DNA from: Rhabdaerophilum calidifontis
GTDB lineage: Bacteria > Pseudomonadota > Alphaproteobacteria > Rhizobiales > Beijerinckiaceae
NCBI RefSeq assembly: GCF_008641065.1
Contig: NZ_VTRS01000004.1
Coordinates: 182,307 to 246,306, forward strand
Direction of reading: 5' to 3'
Length of the DNA stretch: 64,000 bases
Part shown: in pieces, positions 26,382-36,049 of the stretch
Layout: each line of letters begins with the position of its first letter
Numbering within the stretch: position 1 is the stretch's first letter
Made by a program: the position numbers and the translations under genes
The notes under the pieces: generated by a model
Databases searched by the model: none
What the model was told of the DNA's origin: nothing
Seen by the model: only the letters and a program-made list of their open reading frames with translations

Positions 26382-27683
26382 TCAGATCCCCTGCGGCCGG
26401 CCGGCCACCACGATCAGCGGCCGTGCATCGGCAAACAGCCGCCGTCCGGCCTCGGCCATGGAATCGAGGTTGACGGCGTTCACCTCGTCGTTGCGACGGT
26501 CGATATAATCGATTCCGAGTTCCTCGATGCGGATTTCGAGAAGCTGATGCGCGATCTTGCGCGAGGTATCGAAGCGCAGGGCATAGGAGCCGGTAAGATA
26601 GCTCTTCGCGCGGGCGAGTTCCTCGGCGCCGGCGCCCTCGCGGGTGATGCGCTCGATCTCGTCGAGGATCACCGCCAGCGATTGCGCCACCCGCTCGTTG
26701 CTGGTCGCGGTGCCGGCCAGGAACAACGCGCCATGGCGGCGATTGGCCAGCATCGACCAGACCGAATAGGCGAGGCCGCGCTTCTCGCGCACCTCCGTCC
26801 AGAGCCGCGAGGTGAAGCTGCCGCCGCCGAGAATGTGGTTGAGAACCATGGCAGGCATGTGCAGCGGATCCTTCCGCGCAATGCCGGGCAGGGCGAGCAG
26901 CAGCGTCGATTGCGGGATGTCGAGATCGACGATCTCGCGCAGGCCGGCATTCTGCATCGCGGCCGGCGCGATCGCGTCCAGCCGCGCGCCGGCGGGCAGG
27001 TTCGCGAAGGCCCGGTCGAGCCCGGCCGCGAGCGCCTCCGCCGAAATGGCGCCGACGGCGACGATCCGCAGCGCGTCGCGCGCGAAAAGCCGCCCGTGCT
27101 GCGCCAGCACGAGATCGCGGTCGATGGCCGCGAGTTCGGCGATCACGCCGTCCGCCGACCGGCCATAGGGATGGCCGGCATAGGCGCGGCTCTGGAGCGT
27201 CTCCCGCGCCCGAACATTGGGATCGGATTCGTCGCGCTTCAGCCCCGCGATGATCTGCGCGCGGACGCGGTCGATCGCCCCGGTCTCGAAGCGCGGCGCC
27301 GAGACCGCGAGCCCGAGCAGTTCGAAGGCACGGCCGGCATGCTCGGCGAGGAAGCGGAGCGACCCGTCAACCCGATCGCGGCTGGCATCGAAGGACAATT
27401 CGATCGCCTTCTCCTCGAGCGCCTCCTGGAACGCCTCGGCTCCGAGATCGCCGGCGCCCTCGTCGAGCAGGCCCGCGACGAGATTGGCGAGCCCGGCCCG
27501 GCCCGCCGGATCCTGCGCGGCGCCGCCGAGAAAGGCGAATTCGATCGAGACGACGGGAACCGTGTAATCCTCGACATGCCAGACGACGAGGCCGGCGGGC
27601 GTCACCAGTTCGCGGACGCGGGCCGGGCTCGCGGCCCGCGCGGCGGGGACGGATTTCGGAAGCGTGGCATCGGCGGAGCGCAT
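26382..27683 (-). CDS. M16 family peptidase-like subunit lacking the zinc motif
   Basis: A 433-residue M16 (insulinase/mitochondrial processing peptidase) fold protein. Where active members have HxxEH it reads GLANLVAGLLDEGAGD, so no zinc site forms. The second-half landmarks LGGGSFTSRLWTEVREKRGLAYSV are intact. Such proteins pair with an active M16 partner, here encoded immediately upstream with a four-base overlap, giving a heterodimer like mitochondrial MPP alpha/beta. A start at 27683 fits. Periplasmic export is uncertain because no clear signal peptide is seen. Confidence 0.9.
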   Translation of the reverse strand: MRSADATLPKSVPAARAASPARVRELVTPAGLVVWHVEDYTVPVVSIEFAFLGGAAQDPAGRAGLANLVAGLLDEGAGDLGAEAFQEALEEKAIELSFDASRDRVDGSLRFLAEHAGRAFELLGLAVSAPRFETGAIDRVRAQIIAGLKRDESDPNVRARETLQSRAYAGHPYGRSADGVIAELAAIDRDLVLAQHGRLFARDALRIVAVGAISAEALAAGLDRAFANLPAGARLDAIAPAAMQNAGLREIVDLDIPQSTLLLALPGIARKDPLHMPAMVLNHILGGGSFTSRLWTEVREKRGLAYSVWSMLANRRHGALFLAGTATSNERVAQSLAVILDEIERITREGAGAEELARAKSYLTGSYALRFDTSRKIAHQLLEIRIEELGIDYIDRRNDEVNAVNLDSMAEAGRRLFADARPLIVVAGRPQGI

Positions 27684-28960
27684 CAGGCGGCGGCCTTCAC
27701 GAGATGGCCGGTCACGACGCGGCCTGGCTGGAGATATTTCACGGCAACGGCCTGCACCTCCGCCGCCGTGACGGCGCGGATGCGTTCCGGCCAGGCGAGG
27801 ACATCCTCGACCGCGCCGCCGGTCGTCAGCGTCGAGCCATAGATGCGGGCGAGATGCGCCTGATTGTCCTGCGCATAGATCATGTCGGCGATCAGCCGCG
27901 TTTTGGCGCGCTCCAGCTCCGCCGCGCCCACCGGCTCCTCGCGCAGGCGGGCCAGGACCGCCTCGGTCGCGCTGTCGAGCGCGTCGAGATCGACGCCTTC
28001 CGCCGGCACGGCATAGGTGCCGAACTGGCCCATATCGAGCGCGTCGTTCCAGTACCAGGCACCGGTCGAGACGGCGAGGCCGCGCTCGAGCACGAGGCTG
28101 CGGTAGAGCCGGCTCGTCGCCGAGCCGCCCAGAAGCTGGGACAGCACTTCGAGCGCGAAGGCCTCGCCGCCTTCCGCGGTGGCATGCGAGGGCACGATAT
28201 AGGCGCGCTGCGCGGTCGGCTGCTCGACCTTGGCATCGGCGAGGCGGACATGGCGGCTGGCGCGGATCTCGGGCTCGCGCACCCGCGCCCGACGCGGCGG
28301 CTCGGCGTCGCCCGGCTTCAGCCGGCCATAGGTCTCCTCGGCGAGGCGCAGCACCTCGGCGGTCTCGACATCGCCGGCGACGATCAGGATCGCGTTGTCG
28401 GGGCGGTAGAAGCGGCGGTAATAGGCGAGCGCATCCTCGCGGCCGAGCCCCTCGATCTCGTGGCCCCAGCCGATCACCGGCGTGCCATAGGGATGGTGGA
28501 CGTAGAGCGTCGCCAGCAGGCTTTCCTGCAATTGCGCCGCCGGATCGGCATCGGTGCGCATCTTGCGCTCCTCGATGACGACATCGCGTTCGGAATCGAC
28601 CTCCGGCCCCTCCAGCACCAGATGCACCATGCGGTCGGCCTCCAGCGCCATCATCCGGCCGAGATGCTCGCGCGCGACGCGCTGGAAATAGGCGGTGTAA
28701 TCATAGGAGGTGAAGGCATTCTCCTGCCCGCCCAGCGCCGCGACGATTTCCGAGAACGCGCCTTTCGGATGCATCTTCGTGCCCTTGAACATCAGATGCT
28801 CGAGGAAATGCGCGATTCCGGACTTGCCGGGCGGATCATCCGCGGCACCGTTGCGGAAATAGACCATATGCGTGACCACCGGCGCCCGGCGATCCGGGAT
28901 CACCACCACCTCCATGCCGTTGGCGAGGCGGAGATGATCGACTGGCGCGGGTTTCGGCAT
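27683..28960 (-). CDS. M16 family zinc peptidase, catalytic subunit
   Basis: A 425-residue M16 protease with the inverted zinc motif HFLEH in GIAHFLEHLMFKGT (about residues 52-65) and the downstream Glu in SERDVVIEERKMR. LLGGSATSRLYRSLV marks the C-terminal half. ATG 28960 (MPKPAPVDH) is preferred over 28996 because homologues start close to the VDHLRLANGMEVV strand. Its stop overlaps the start of the inactive partner, so the two should assemble. Substrates are unknown. Confidence 0.92.
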   Translation of the reverse strand: MPKPAPVDHLRLANGMEVVVIPDRRAPVVTHMVYFRNGAADDPPGKSGIAHFLEHLMFKGTKMHPKGAFSEIVAALGGQENAFTSYDYTAYFQRVAREHLGRMMALEADRMVHLVLEGPEVDSERDVVIEERKMRTDADPAAQLQESLLATLYVHHPYGTPVIGWGHEIEGLGREDALAYYRRFYRPDNAILIVAGDVETAEVLRLAEETYGRLKPGDAEPPRRARVREPEIRASRHVRLADAKVEQPTAQRAYIVPSHATAEGGEAFALEVLSQLLGGSATSRLYRSLVLERGLAVSTGAWYWNDALDMGQFGTYAVPAEGVDLDALDSATEAVLARLREEPVGAAELERAKTRLIADMIYAQDNQAHLARIYGSTLTTGGAVEDVLAWPERIRAVTAAEVQAVAVKYLQPGRVVTGHLVKAAA

Positions 28961-29101
28961 CGGAGGCCCTCGAAAGCAGGAATGATGGTCGCCCATGCGC
29001 CGGGAAGCCGGCGCGACGGGCGCGCATGGCGCAAGAATGGGGGCCTATGGGCGTCACGGCAAGGGCCGCGACGCCGGGTCGCCATCAGGTCTAGCGATTC
29101 A

Positions 29102-29764
29102 TCAATCCTGGCGTTTCCAGGCGTCGTTGACCTTGAGGTTGTCCACGGCCGGACCATCCGAGCCCGTCTTGCGGCCGATCGGCGCCGTCGAGGCCGGAAG
29201 ACGCAGGCCGGTCGGCGGATCGGTCAGATAGCGGCGGGGCGGCTCGGTGCCCGGCGGATAGCTCGGCGCCGAGGCGGTGCGTTGCGCCGCGTCGATATCC
29301 TCGATGGACATCCGGACGCCGGCCTTGTCGTTGATCGGGATGCTGCTCTCGCCGAGCGTGTCGCGCCGCCCCGAACGGCCGGCCGCCATCTCGTTGACGC
29401 TGAGCCGGCCGCCCTCGATCGGATCGTTGCGCGAGGGGAAGAGCCCGCCGGCATTGCGGCGCGCGCGCTCGCGGTCCCGCGCCACGACATCCGGATCCTT
29501 CGGCCATTGCGCCGATTTCGTATGCCCCTCGGTCGGCTCGGGGGGGCGCAGCGTGTCGAGCTGCTTGGGGACGACGAGGCCCGGCCGCTCGCGATATTCG
29601 ATCGGCTCCTTCTCCTCGGGGAGCAGGCCGATCCGCCCGAGAATATTGCGCATGATGATGCCATCCTGCGCGGAGGCCGGGGCCAGCGCCGCCATGCCGG
29701 CAAACGCGCCGCCAAGAAGCGCCAGGCTCAGCAGGGCCCGCGCGATCATCGCCTTCAGATGCAT
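29102..29764 (-). CDS. Exported proline/arginine-rich protein of unknown function
   Basis: 220 residues. An N-terminal Sec signal (ALLSLALLGGAFAGMAAL) ends in APASA before QDG, the likely cleavage site; there is no lipobox cysteine. The mature part is polar and low in hydrophobics, with a RERPGLVVPKQLDTLRPPEP segment and further proline-rich stretches, suggesting an extended, poorly folded periplasmic protein. It lies between lspA and the M16 pair, the place where Rhodobacterales carry a DUF3035/BamF-like gene; a distant relation is possible but not shown. Confidence 0.7.
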   Translation of the reverse strand: MHLKAMIARALLSLALLGGAFAGMAALAPASAQDGIIMRNILGRIGLLPEEKEPIEYRERPGLVVPKQLDTLRPPEPTEGHTKSAQWPKDPDVVARDRERARRNAGGLFPSRNDPIEGGRLSVNEMAAGRSGRRDTLGESSIPINDKAGVRMSIEDIDAAQRTASAPSYPPGTEPPRRYLTDPPTGLRLPASTAPIGRKTGSDGPAVDNLKVNDAWKRQD

Positions 29765-29818
29765 CTCTCACTCCACCGAAAGGCCGCTTGATACCACCAA
29801 TGGTCTTTGAGCGAAAGA

Positions 29819-30343
29819 TCAGGGCAATTTGGGGGCGGAACGCGCCTGACCGAGCTGCCCGAGCAGCATGGCGCCAACGCCGGCAACGATCGCGGCATCG
29901 GCGACATTGAAGACATACCAGCTGAAATCGCCGACATGGACATGCGCGAAATCGAACACCGCGCCGTGCAGGATGCGGTCGATCGCGTTGCCCAGCGCGC
30001 CGCCGATGATCAGGCCGATGCCCGCCGCCTCGGCCCGGCTTGCGGCACGCCGGAGCCAGACCAGCAGGAAGATCGCCGCGCCGATCTTGAAGGCCGTCAG
30101 CGCCCAGCGGCCCCATTCCGCCTCCTGCTGGAAGAGCCCGTAGGAGATGCCGCGGTTCCAGACGACCGTGAGATCGAGGAACGGCAGCACCGCCCAAGGG
30201 TAGGTGAGGCGGATGTCGCTGGCGAAGAGCAGCCAGAGCTTCGATGCCTGATCGAGCGCGAGCGTCAGCGCGGCGACGAGGAGGCCGAGCCGCACGAGGC
30301 GGGGCGAGGCCGTCGGCACGGCGCCCCCCGCCTCAGGCGGCAT
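29819..30343 (-). CDS. lspA: LspA, lipoprotein signal peptidase
   Basis: A 174-residue inner-membrane aspartyl protease that removes signal peptides from diacylated prolipoproteins. Four hydrophobic segments are visible. The catalytic Asps are in [10 protein letters not shown] and FNVADAAI, and NRGISYGLF is the conserved outer loop. The ATG at 30343 lies inside the ileS 3' end (11-base overlap), the classic ileS-lspA coupling. Confidence 0.95.
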   Translation of the reverse strand: MPPEAGGAVPTASPRLVRLGLLVAALTLALDQASKLWLLFASDIRLTYPWAVLPFLDLTVVWNRGISYGLFQQEAEWGRWALTAFKIGAAIFLLVWLRRAASRAEAAGIGLIIGGALGNAIDRILHGAVFDFAHVHVGDFSWYVFNVADAAIVAGVGAMLLGQLGQARSAPKLP

Positions 30344-33300
30344 CCGGGTTCGCCTTCAGCCATTCCCGCATCGCCCGCGCATCGCGGGGGGTGATGCCGG
30401 GGAAATCCGGATCGGCGGTTTCCGGGTCGAAATAGCGCCAGGAGCGCGCGCATTTGACGCCGGCGGCCCTGGCCGGGACGACAGCAACGCCCGGAACCTC
30501 CGCCAGCCGGAACGCCTCGGTCGGCCCCTCCCCGGCCTCGATCGTGATGCCGGAAGTGATGCAGATATCGGCGAACTCGATCCCGTCGAGCGCCGCGCGC
30601 ATCGCCGCATCGGCGACGAACACGCGCGGCGCCGCTTCCAGAGACGAACCAAGCCGCTTCTCGGCGCGCTCGATCTCCAGCGCGCCGGTGACGACGCGGC
30701 GGATGGCGCGGATATTCTCCCATTTCGCGGCGAGCGCATCGTCGCGCCAGGCGGCGGGAATGGCGAGGAATTCGCCCTCGTGGATCGAACCTTCCGCACC
30801 CGGATGGCGCGCGAGCCAGGCCTCTTCGGCGGTGAAGACCAGCACCGGCGCGAGCCAACCGAGAAGGCAATCGCAGAGCCGGTCGATCACCGTCAGCGCG
30901 GCCTTGCGCTCAGGGCTGGACAGGGGATCGCAATAGAGCGTGTCTTTCCTTATGTCGAAATAGAACGCCGAAAGCTCGGTATTCATGAAGGTCGAGAGCT
31001 CGGTCACAACCTTCCTGTAATCGAATGCCGCATAGGCCCCGCGGATCACGGGATCGAGTTCCGCGAGGCGATGGAGCATCAGCCGTTCGAGTTCGGGCAT
31101 CCCCGCGGTCTCGACCGGCCGGCCGTCGAAATGCTTCAGCGCGCCGAGCATCCAGCGGATGGTGTTGCGCAATTTGCGGTAATGCTCGGAGAGGCTCTTC
31201 AGGATCTCCGGCCCGATGCGCTGGTCATCGGAATAATCGACGCTCGCGACCCAGAGCCGCAGGATATCAGCGCCGGACGCCTTGATGACCTCCTGCGGCA
31301 CGGTGACGTTGCCGAGCGATTTGCTCATCTTGCGGCCGTGCTCGTCCATCGTGAAGCCGTGGGTGAGCACCACGTCGAACGGCGCGCGCCCGCGCGTGCC
31401 GCAGCTTTCGAGCAGGCTGGACTGGAACCAGCCGCGATGCTGGTCCGAGCCTTCGAGATACATCACCCGATCCCTGCCGCCCTCGATCTGGCGGTGGATG
31501 CCCGCGAGCGTGGGGAAATTCACCGGGTCTTCGAGCACGTAGGAATGCGTCGAACCCGAATCGAACCAGACGTCGAGAACGTCGGTCACCATCTCGTAGG
31601 CTGCCGGATCATGCCCGAAGGGCGCGAGGAACCGCTCGGCCGCGCCATCCGCGAACCAGGCATCCGCGCCTTCGGCCTCGAAGGCCGCCGCGATCGCCGC
31701 ATCGACACGCGCGTCCATCAGCATCTGCTTCGTATCGCGATGCACGAACACGGTGATCGGCACGCCCCAGGCGCGCTGGCGGCTCATCACCCAATCCGGC
31801 TTGTTCTCGACCATGCCGCGGATGCGGTTCTCGCCGGCGGCGGGCACCCATTCGGTTTTCGCGATGGCCTCGAAGGCGCGCTGGCGCAGCGAAACCTCGC
31901 CCGGAAGCCCATCGACCTTGAACGGCTTGTCCATCGCAATGAACCATTGCGGCGTGTTGCGGAAGATCACCGGCTTCTTCGAGCGCCAGGAATGCGGGTA
32001 TTGATGCTTCAGCCGGCCCCTGGCCACCAAGGCATTCGCCTTGATGAGTTCGGCAATCACGGCCTCGTTGGCATCGCCCTTCTCGCCCTTGTCGGTGATG
32101 ACGCGCTTGCCCTCGAAGCCGGGGGCTTCGGCGGTGTAGAAGCCGTCGTCATCCACGGTGAAGGGGATGGCGGGGTCGATTTTGTATTTGCGCAGCATCG
32201 CTTGCGTCGCCGCAGCGGTCCAGATCTCGAAATCCTCGCGGCCATGCCCCGGTGCGGTGTGGACGAAGCCCGTGCCGGCATCATCGGTGACGTGGTCGCC
32301 ATCGAGCAGTGGGACGTAAAAATCAAACCCAAGGTCACGCAGGGGGTGGTGACACATGCAGCACGCAAGCTCGCTCGACGTGACCGCATCCAATCGGCTC
32401 AGCGTGATTTTCGCCGCCCCGGCAACAGCTTCGGCAAGCTTGTCGGCAAGAATGTATTTCTCGCCGACCTTCGGCCCGAAATCGCGCTCATTGCCCGTAA
32501 CTTCATAAAGCCCATAGGCAATCTTTGAAGAGAATGCGATGGCGCGGTTGCCGGGCAGCGTCCAGGGTGTCGTCGTCCAGATGATGATACTGGCATCGAG
32601 AAGCCCGGGCGGAACAGCAGCTGGATGTGCGGTGGCCGCGCCTTGCCCAGCGGCAGGAGGCTTCACCGGAAACTTCACCCACACCATGTCGCTCTGGTGG
32701 TCGTGATACTCGATCTCGGCTTCCGCGAGCGCGGTTTTCTCGACCACCGACCACATCACCGGCTTCGAGCCGCGGTAGAGCAGGCCGTTATCCTTGAACT
32801 TCATGATCTCGCGGGCGATCTGCGCCTCGGCGGGGTAGGTCATGGTCTGGTAGGGGTTGGCCCAATCGCCGGTGACGCCGAGGCGCTTGAACTCCTCGCG
32901 CTGGACATTCAGCCAATGCGTCGCATAGGCGCGGCATTCGGCGCGGAAGGCGTTGATCGCCGCGCCGGATTTCAGCTCGGGCTTCGATTTGCCCTTAGCG
33001 CGGTATTCCTCCTCGATCTTCCATTCGATCGGCAGGCCGTGGCAATCCCAGCCCGGCACGTAATTGGAATCGAAGCCGAGCATCGATTGCGAGCGCGTCA
33101 CCAGATCCTTGAGGATCTTGTTGAGCGCGTGCCCGATATGGATGTTGCCGTTGGCGTAAGGGGGGCCGTCGTGGAGCACGAATTTGGGCTTGCCCTTGGA
33201 GGCCTGACGGATGCGCCGGTAAAGATCGATCTTCTCCCAGCGCGCGAGGATTTCCGGTTCCTTTTGCGGCAGGCCGGCCCGCATGGGAAACTCGGTGTCG

Positions 33301-33347
33301 GGCAGGAACAGGGTCTTCGAATAATCGAACGCGGGTTTGTCGGTCAT
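30333..33347 (-). CDS. ileS: IleS, isoleucyl-tRNA synthetase
   Basis: A 1004-residue class I synthetase. HIGH is at residues 70-73 ([12 protein letters not shown]), KMSKS in [10 protein letters not shown], and the editing-domain [11 protein letters not shown] and [11 protein letters not shown] motifs are present. A short Ala/Pro/Gly-rich insertion (about residues 235-255) precedes the editing strand. The stretch 32282-32660, within the editing domain, has lower G+C and unusual codons (see findings). ATG 33347 gives the family N-terminus; the extra upstream frame is non-coding. The C-terminus lacks a full zinc knuckle. Confidence 0.96.
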   Translation of the reverse strand: MTDKPAFDYSKTLFLPDTEFPMRAGLPQKEPEILARWEKIDLYRRIRQASKGKPKFVLHDGPPYANGNIHIGHALNKILKDLVTRSQSMLGFDSNYVPGWDCHGLPIEWKIEEEYRAKGKSKPELKSGAAINAFRAECRAYATHWLNVQREEFKRLGVTGDWANPYQTMTYPAEAQIAREIMKFKDNGLLYRGSKPVMWSVVEKTALAEAEIEYHDHQSDMVWVKFPVKPPAAGQGAATAHPAAVPPGLLDASIIIWTTTPWTLPGNRAIAFSSKIAYGLYEVTGNERDFGPKVGEKYILADKLAEAVAGAAKITLSRLDAVTSSELACCMCHHPLRDLGFDFYVPLLDGDHVTDDAGTGFVHTAPGHGREDFEIWTAAATQAMLRKYKIDPAIPFTVDDDGFYTAEAPGFEGKRVITDKGEKGDANEAVIAELIKANALVARGRLKHQYPHSWRSKKPVIFRNTPQWFIAMDKPFKVDGLPGEVSLRQRAFEAIAKTEWVPAAGENRIRGMVENKPDWVMSRQRAWGVPITVFVHRDTKQMLMDARVDAAIAAAFEAEGADAWFADGAAERFLAPFGHDPAAYEMVTDVLDVWFDSGSTHSYVLEDPVNFPTLAGIHRQIEGGRDRVMYLEGSDQHRGWFQSSLLESCGTRGRAPFDVVLTHGFTMDEHGRKMSKSLGNVTVPQEVIKASGADILRLWVASVDYSDDQRIGPEILKSLSEHYRKLRNTIRWMLGALKHFDGRPVETAGMPELERLMLHRLAELDPVIRGAYAAFDYRKVVTELSTFMNTELSAFYFDIRKDTLYCDPLSSPERKAALTVIDRLCDCLLGWLAPVLVFTAEEAWLARHPGAEGSIHEGEFLAIPAAWRDDALAAKWENIRAIRRVVTGALEIERAEKRLGSSLEAAPRVFVADAAMRAALDGIEFADICITSGITIEAGEGPTEAFRLAEVPGVAVVPARAAGVKCARSWRYFDPETADPDFPGITPRDARAMREWLKANPDAA

Positions 33348-33483
33348 GGCGGAAGGATCAGCTTTCGGCGTGACGGGAAGATACAGGAAGGGAACACCCG
33401 GCCCGGGGCGCGTCGCGGTCAACGCGCGCGGGCCGGGATCATAATTCGTCCCGCGAGGAGCATCCGTCCGATCATGCGGCTGG

Positions 33484-34491
33484 CTATAACAGGGCTTCGC
33501 CGCTTGGGGAAGCATCGCGGCCGGGCATCGCGAGCAGGCGGCGGGCCGCATCGCGATCCTGGTCCATCTGCGCAATCAGCGCCTCCAGGCTCTCGAACCG
33601 CGCCTCGGCGCGCAAATAGGCGTGGAAGGCGACGCGCAGCCGCTGGCCATAGAGATCGCCGGCGAAGTCGAGCAGATGCACCTCCAGCAGCGGCGCGCCA
33701 TTATCGAATTGCGGACGGCGGCCGAAACTCGCCACGCCGTCGAACCGGCGCCCCAGGCCCGAAGCCCGCACCGCATAGATGCCATGCGCGAGCCCGCAGC
33801 CGGGATCGAGCGCGATATTCGCGGTCGGGTAGCCGAGATCCCGCCCCCGCTTCGCGCCATGGATCACCGCCCCCTCGATCGTATAAGCGTGGCCGATCAG
33901 ACGATTGGCGCGCGCGAGCTCCCCGGCCGCGAGCGCGGCCCGGATCGCCGAGGACGAGATGACGCCGCCTTCCGCATCGCGCAGGGGCGGCACCAGCGCC
34001 ACGCGGAAGCCGTGCCGCGCGCCTTCGGCAACGAGGAAATCCGGCGTGCCGGCGCGGCCCTTGCCGAAATGGAAATCCTCCCCCACCGCCACCGCCGCCA
34101 CGCCGAGCCGCGCGACCAGGATTTCGCGCACGAAATCCCCCGCGGAGAGATCGGCCAGCGCGCGATCGAACGGCAGGATCACCGCGCCGTCGAAACCGAT
34201 CCCCGCCAGGGCCTCGGCACGCAGTTCCGGCTGCGTCAGCCGGAAGAAGGGCCGGTCCGGCTGGAAGAAGCGGCGGGGATGCGGCTCGAAGGTCAGCGCG
34301 AGGATCTCGGCCGGGCCGGGGCCGGCCGCCGCACGCGCGGCCGCGGCCACCGCCGCATGGCCGCGATGCGCGCCGTCGAAATTGCCGATCGCGACCGCGC
34401 GGCTCCGTGCGGAGGGCGCCGGCGGATAGCCAGCGCCCAGCGCAGCCCCCGGTTGCCACTCGGAATAGTCACGGCAGGCGCGTTCGTTCAT
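33484..34491 (-). CDS. ribF: RibF, bifunctional riboflavin kinase / FAD synthetase
   Basis: A 335-residue enzyme making FMN and FAD from riboflavin. The N-terminal adenylyltransferase has [13 protein letters not shown] and [14 protein letters not shown] and the [10 protein letters not shown] motif. The C-terminal kinase has [14 protein letters not shown] and [13 protein letters not shown] chose ATG 34491 because it places the first motif at a normal distance; ATG 34515 is the alternative. Neither has a strong ribosome binding site. The order ribF-ileS-lspA is common in proteobacteria. Confidence 0.93.
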   Translation of the reverse strand: MNERACRDYSEWQPGAALGAGYPPAPSARSRAVAIGNFDGAHRGHAAVAAAARAAAGPGPAEILALTFEPHPRRFFQPDRPFFRLTQPELRAEALAGIGFDGAVILPFDRALADLSAGDFVREILVARLGVAAVAVGEDFHFGKGRAGTPDFLVAEGARHGFRVALVPPLRDAEGGVISSSAIRAALAAGELARANRLIGHAYTIEGAVIHGAKRGRDLGYPTANIALDPGCGLAHGIYAVRASGLGRRFDGVASFGRRPQFDNGAPLLEVHLLDFAGDLYGQRLRVAFHAYLRAEARFESLEALIAQMDQDRDAARRLLAMPGRDASPSGEALL

Positions 34492-34709
34492 TGTCAACCA
34501 CGTCGGAAGGTTCATGCCGGCCAGGGGCCGGTGCGGATGCCGGAATCTCCGTTGCCGCCGCGACGCATTAACGCGTTGGCAATCGGCCCCTGCATAAGGT
34601 GAGTGCTGAAGGGGATACAACTCCTGGGTGAGATAGTTCCTTCCAGGCAAGAGACCGGCAGGCCAAACGGGGGCCGGACTCCTTGGGATGAGCGTTTTTG
34701 GAGCGGGTC

Positions 34710-35102
34710 ATGACTTTCGACAGTTCGATGCCGATTCTCGTCGTTGACGACTACCAGACCATGGTTCGGATCATCCGCAACCTGCTGAAGCAACTTGGCT
34801 TCGAGGAAGTGGACGAGGCTTCCGACGGCTCGGAGGCGCTGGCGAAGATGCGCGAGCGCAAATACGGCCTCGTGATCTCGGACTGGAACATGCAGCCGAT
34901 GACGGGCTACGAACTGCTCAAGCAGGTGCGTGCCGATCGCGACCTTCATGCCACCCCGTTCATCATGGTCACGGCCGAATCCAAGACCGAGAACGTCATC
35001 GCGGCCAAGCGCGCCGGCGTCAACAATTACATCGTGAAGCCGTTCAACGCCCAGACGCTGAAGGCCAAGATCGACGCCGTCTGCCAGTCGCTGCACGCCT
35101 GA
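34710..35102 (+). CDS. CheY-like single-domain response regulator
   Basis: A 130-residue receiver without output domain. Acidic pocket VVDD (11-14), phospho-acceptor Asp58 in VISDWNMQPMTG, Thr in MVTAES and Lys in YIVKPF are intact, and NNYIVKPFN resembles chemotaxis CheY. No chemotaxis genes are nearby; single CheY proteins at this locus in Hyphomicrobiales may serve flagellar or other outputs. ATG 34710 has GGAGCGGG upstream; TTG 34698 is less likely. A hairpin right after it overlaps the next gene's end. Confidence 0.9.
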   Translation: MTFDSSMPILVVDDYQTMVRIIRNLLKQLGFEEVDEASDGSEALAKMRERKYGLVISDWNMQPMTGYELLKQVRADRDLHATPFIMVTAESKTENVIAAKRAGVNNYIVKPFNAQTLKAKIDAVCQSLHA

Positions 35103-35119
35103 CCCCCGCGCCCCACATC

Positions 35120-35992
35120 TTACCAGACGAGGCTGACCATGCTCATGGTCGGCCTCGCGGCGTTTTCGGCCGCAAGCCGCGCGAAGGCGGCGGGATCATA
35201 GCCGCCATCCGGCGCAAGGCCGATCTCGTGGCCGTGAATGCCGGCCAGGATCATCAGGCTGTCATGGCCTGCGCCTTCCGCGCCGGCGATATCGGTGCGG
35301 AAGGCATCGCCGATGCACAGGATGCGGTGGGGGGGAATGTCCCGCCCAGAAATCTCGGCCAGCGCCTTCCGCGCCGCCGCGTAGACCAGCGGCTTCGGCT
35401 TGCCGATCCAGATCGTCTCGCCGCCCAGGCTTTCATAGAGTGCCGCCACCGACCCGGCGCAGGGGATGAGCCGCCTCCCGCGCTCCACCAGGAGATCGGG
35501 ATTGGCGCACAGGAGCCGCAGGCCGCGCTGCCGTGCCGCCTCGAGCAGCGGGCGATAGCTCTCCGCCTGCTCGCGCTCATCGTCGAAAAGCCCGGTGCAG
35601 AGGATGAAACGCGCGGCCTCGAGCGGCGCGGGTCGTGCGATGAGCCCGGCATAGACCGGCCGGTCGCGCGCGGGACCCAGATGGAAAAAGGGTGCATCGC
35701 CCTCGGCCGCGATCAGTTCGCGCGCAACCCCACCGGACGAGACGATTACGTCATAGGCGGTGTCGGCGATTGCGAATTCGCGGAGCTGGGCCCGGATCGA
35801 ATCCGGCGGCCGCGGCGCATTCGTCAGCAGAACCACCGGCAGGCCCGCAGCCCGCGCCGCCGCCAGCGCCGGTGCGGCACCCGGCGTGGCGACCACGCCG
35901 TTGTGGAGCACGCCCCAGACATCGCTGATGATCGCATCGTAGCGGGCAACGAGGTCGCGGAGGCCCGCGACCAGCGGAACAGGTTCGATCAT
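35120..35992 (-). CDS. HAD-superfamily hydrolase, NagD-like (TIGR01459 type)
   Basis: A 290-residue class IIA HAD phosphatase. Motif I is ISDVWGVLHNG with both Asp positions partly kept (D-V-W: nucleophile Asp then Trp at the usual second-Asp site), motif II is VLLTNAP, motif III Lys lies in WIGKPKPLVY, and motif IV is ILCIGDAFRTDIAGA. The subfamily typically sits beside ribF in alphaproteobacteria, suggesting a phosphate ester from flavin or nucleotide metabolism, but the substrate is unknown. The gene converges on the cheY-like gene. Confidence 0.88.
   Translation of the reverse strand: MIEPVPLVAGLRDLVARYDAIISDVWGVLHNGVVATPGAAPALAAARAAGLPVVLLTNAPRPPDSIRAQLREFAIADTAYDVIVSSGGVARELIAAEGDAPFFHLGPARDRPVYAGLIARPAPLEAARFILCTGLFDDEREQAESYRPLLEAARQRGLRLLCANPDLLVERGRRLIPCAGSVAALYESLGGETIWIGKPKPLVYAAARKALAEISGRDIPPHRILCIGDAFRTDIAGAEGAGHDSLMILAGIHGHEIGLAPDGGYDPAAFARLAAENAARPTMSMVSLVW
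35128..35157 (+). terminator. Hairpin after the CheY-like gene, inside the HAD gene's 3' end
   Basis: A 14-bp stem (one T-G wobble) around a CT centre: CGAGGCTGACCATG with CATGGTCGGCCTCG. Four T follow five bases after the stem. It begins 25 bases past the CheY-like stop and lies within the last codons of the convergent HAD gene. Confidence 0.55.
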
Positions 35993-36049
35993 GACAATCC
36001 GGGCTCGACCGCTTCCGGCCGGGCGCCGGACATCCGCCGCGTAGCCGCC

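Noticed and set aside
34565..34590. Sigma-54 promoter before the CheY-like gene
   Set aside because: TTGGCA and a downstream TGC exist, but the GG-to-GC spacing is 12 bases rather than the required 10.
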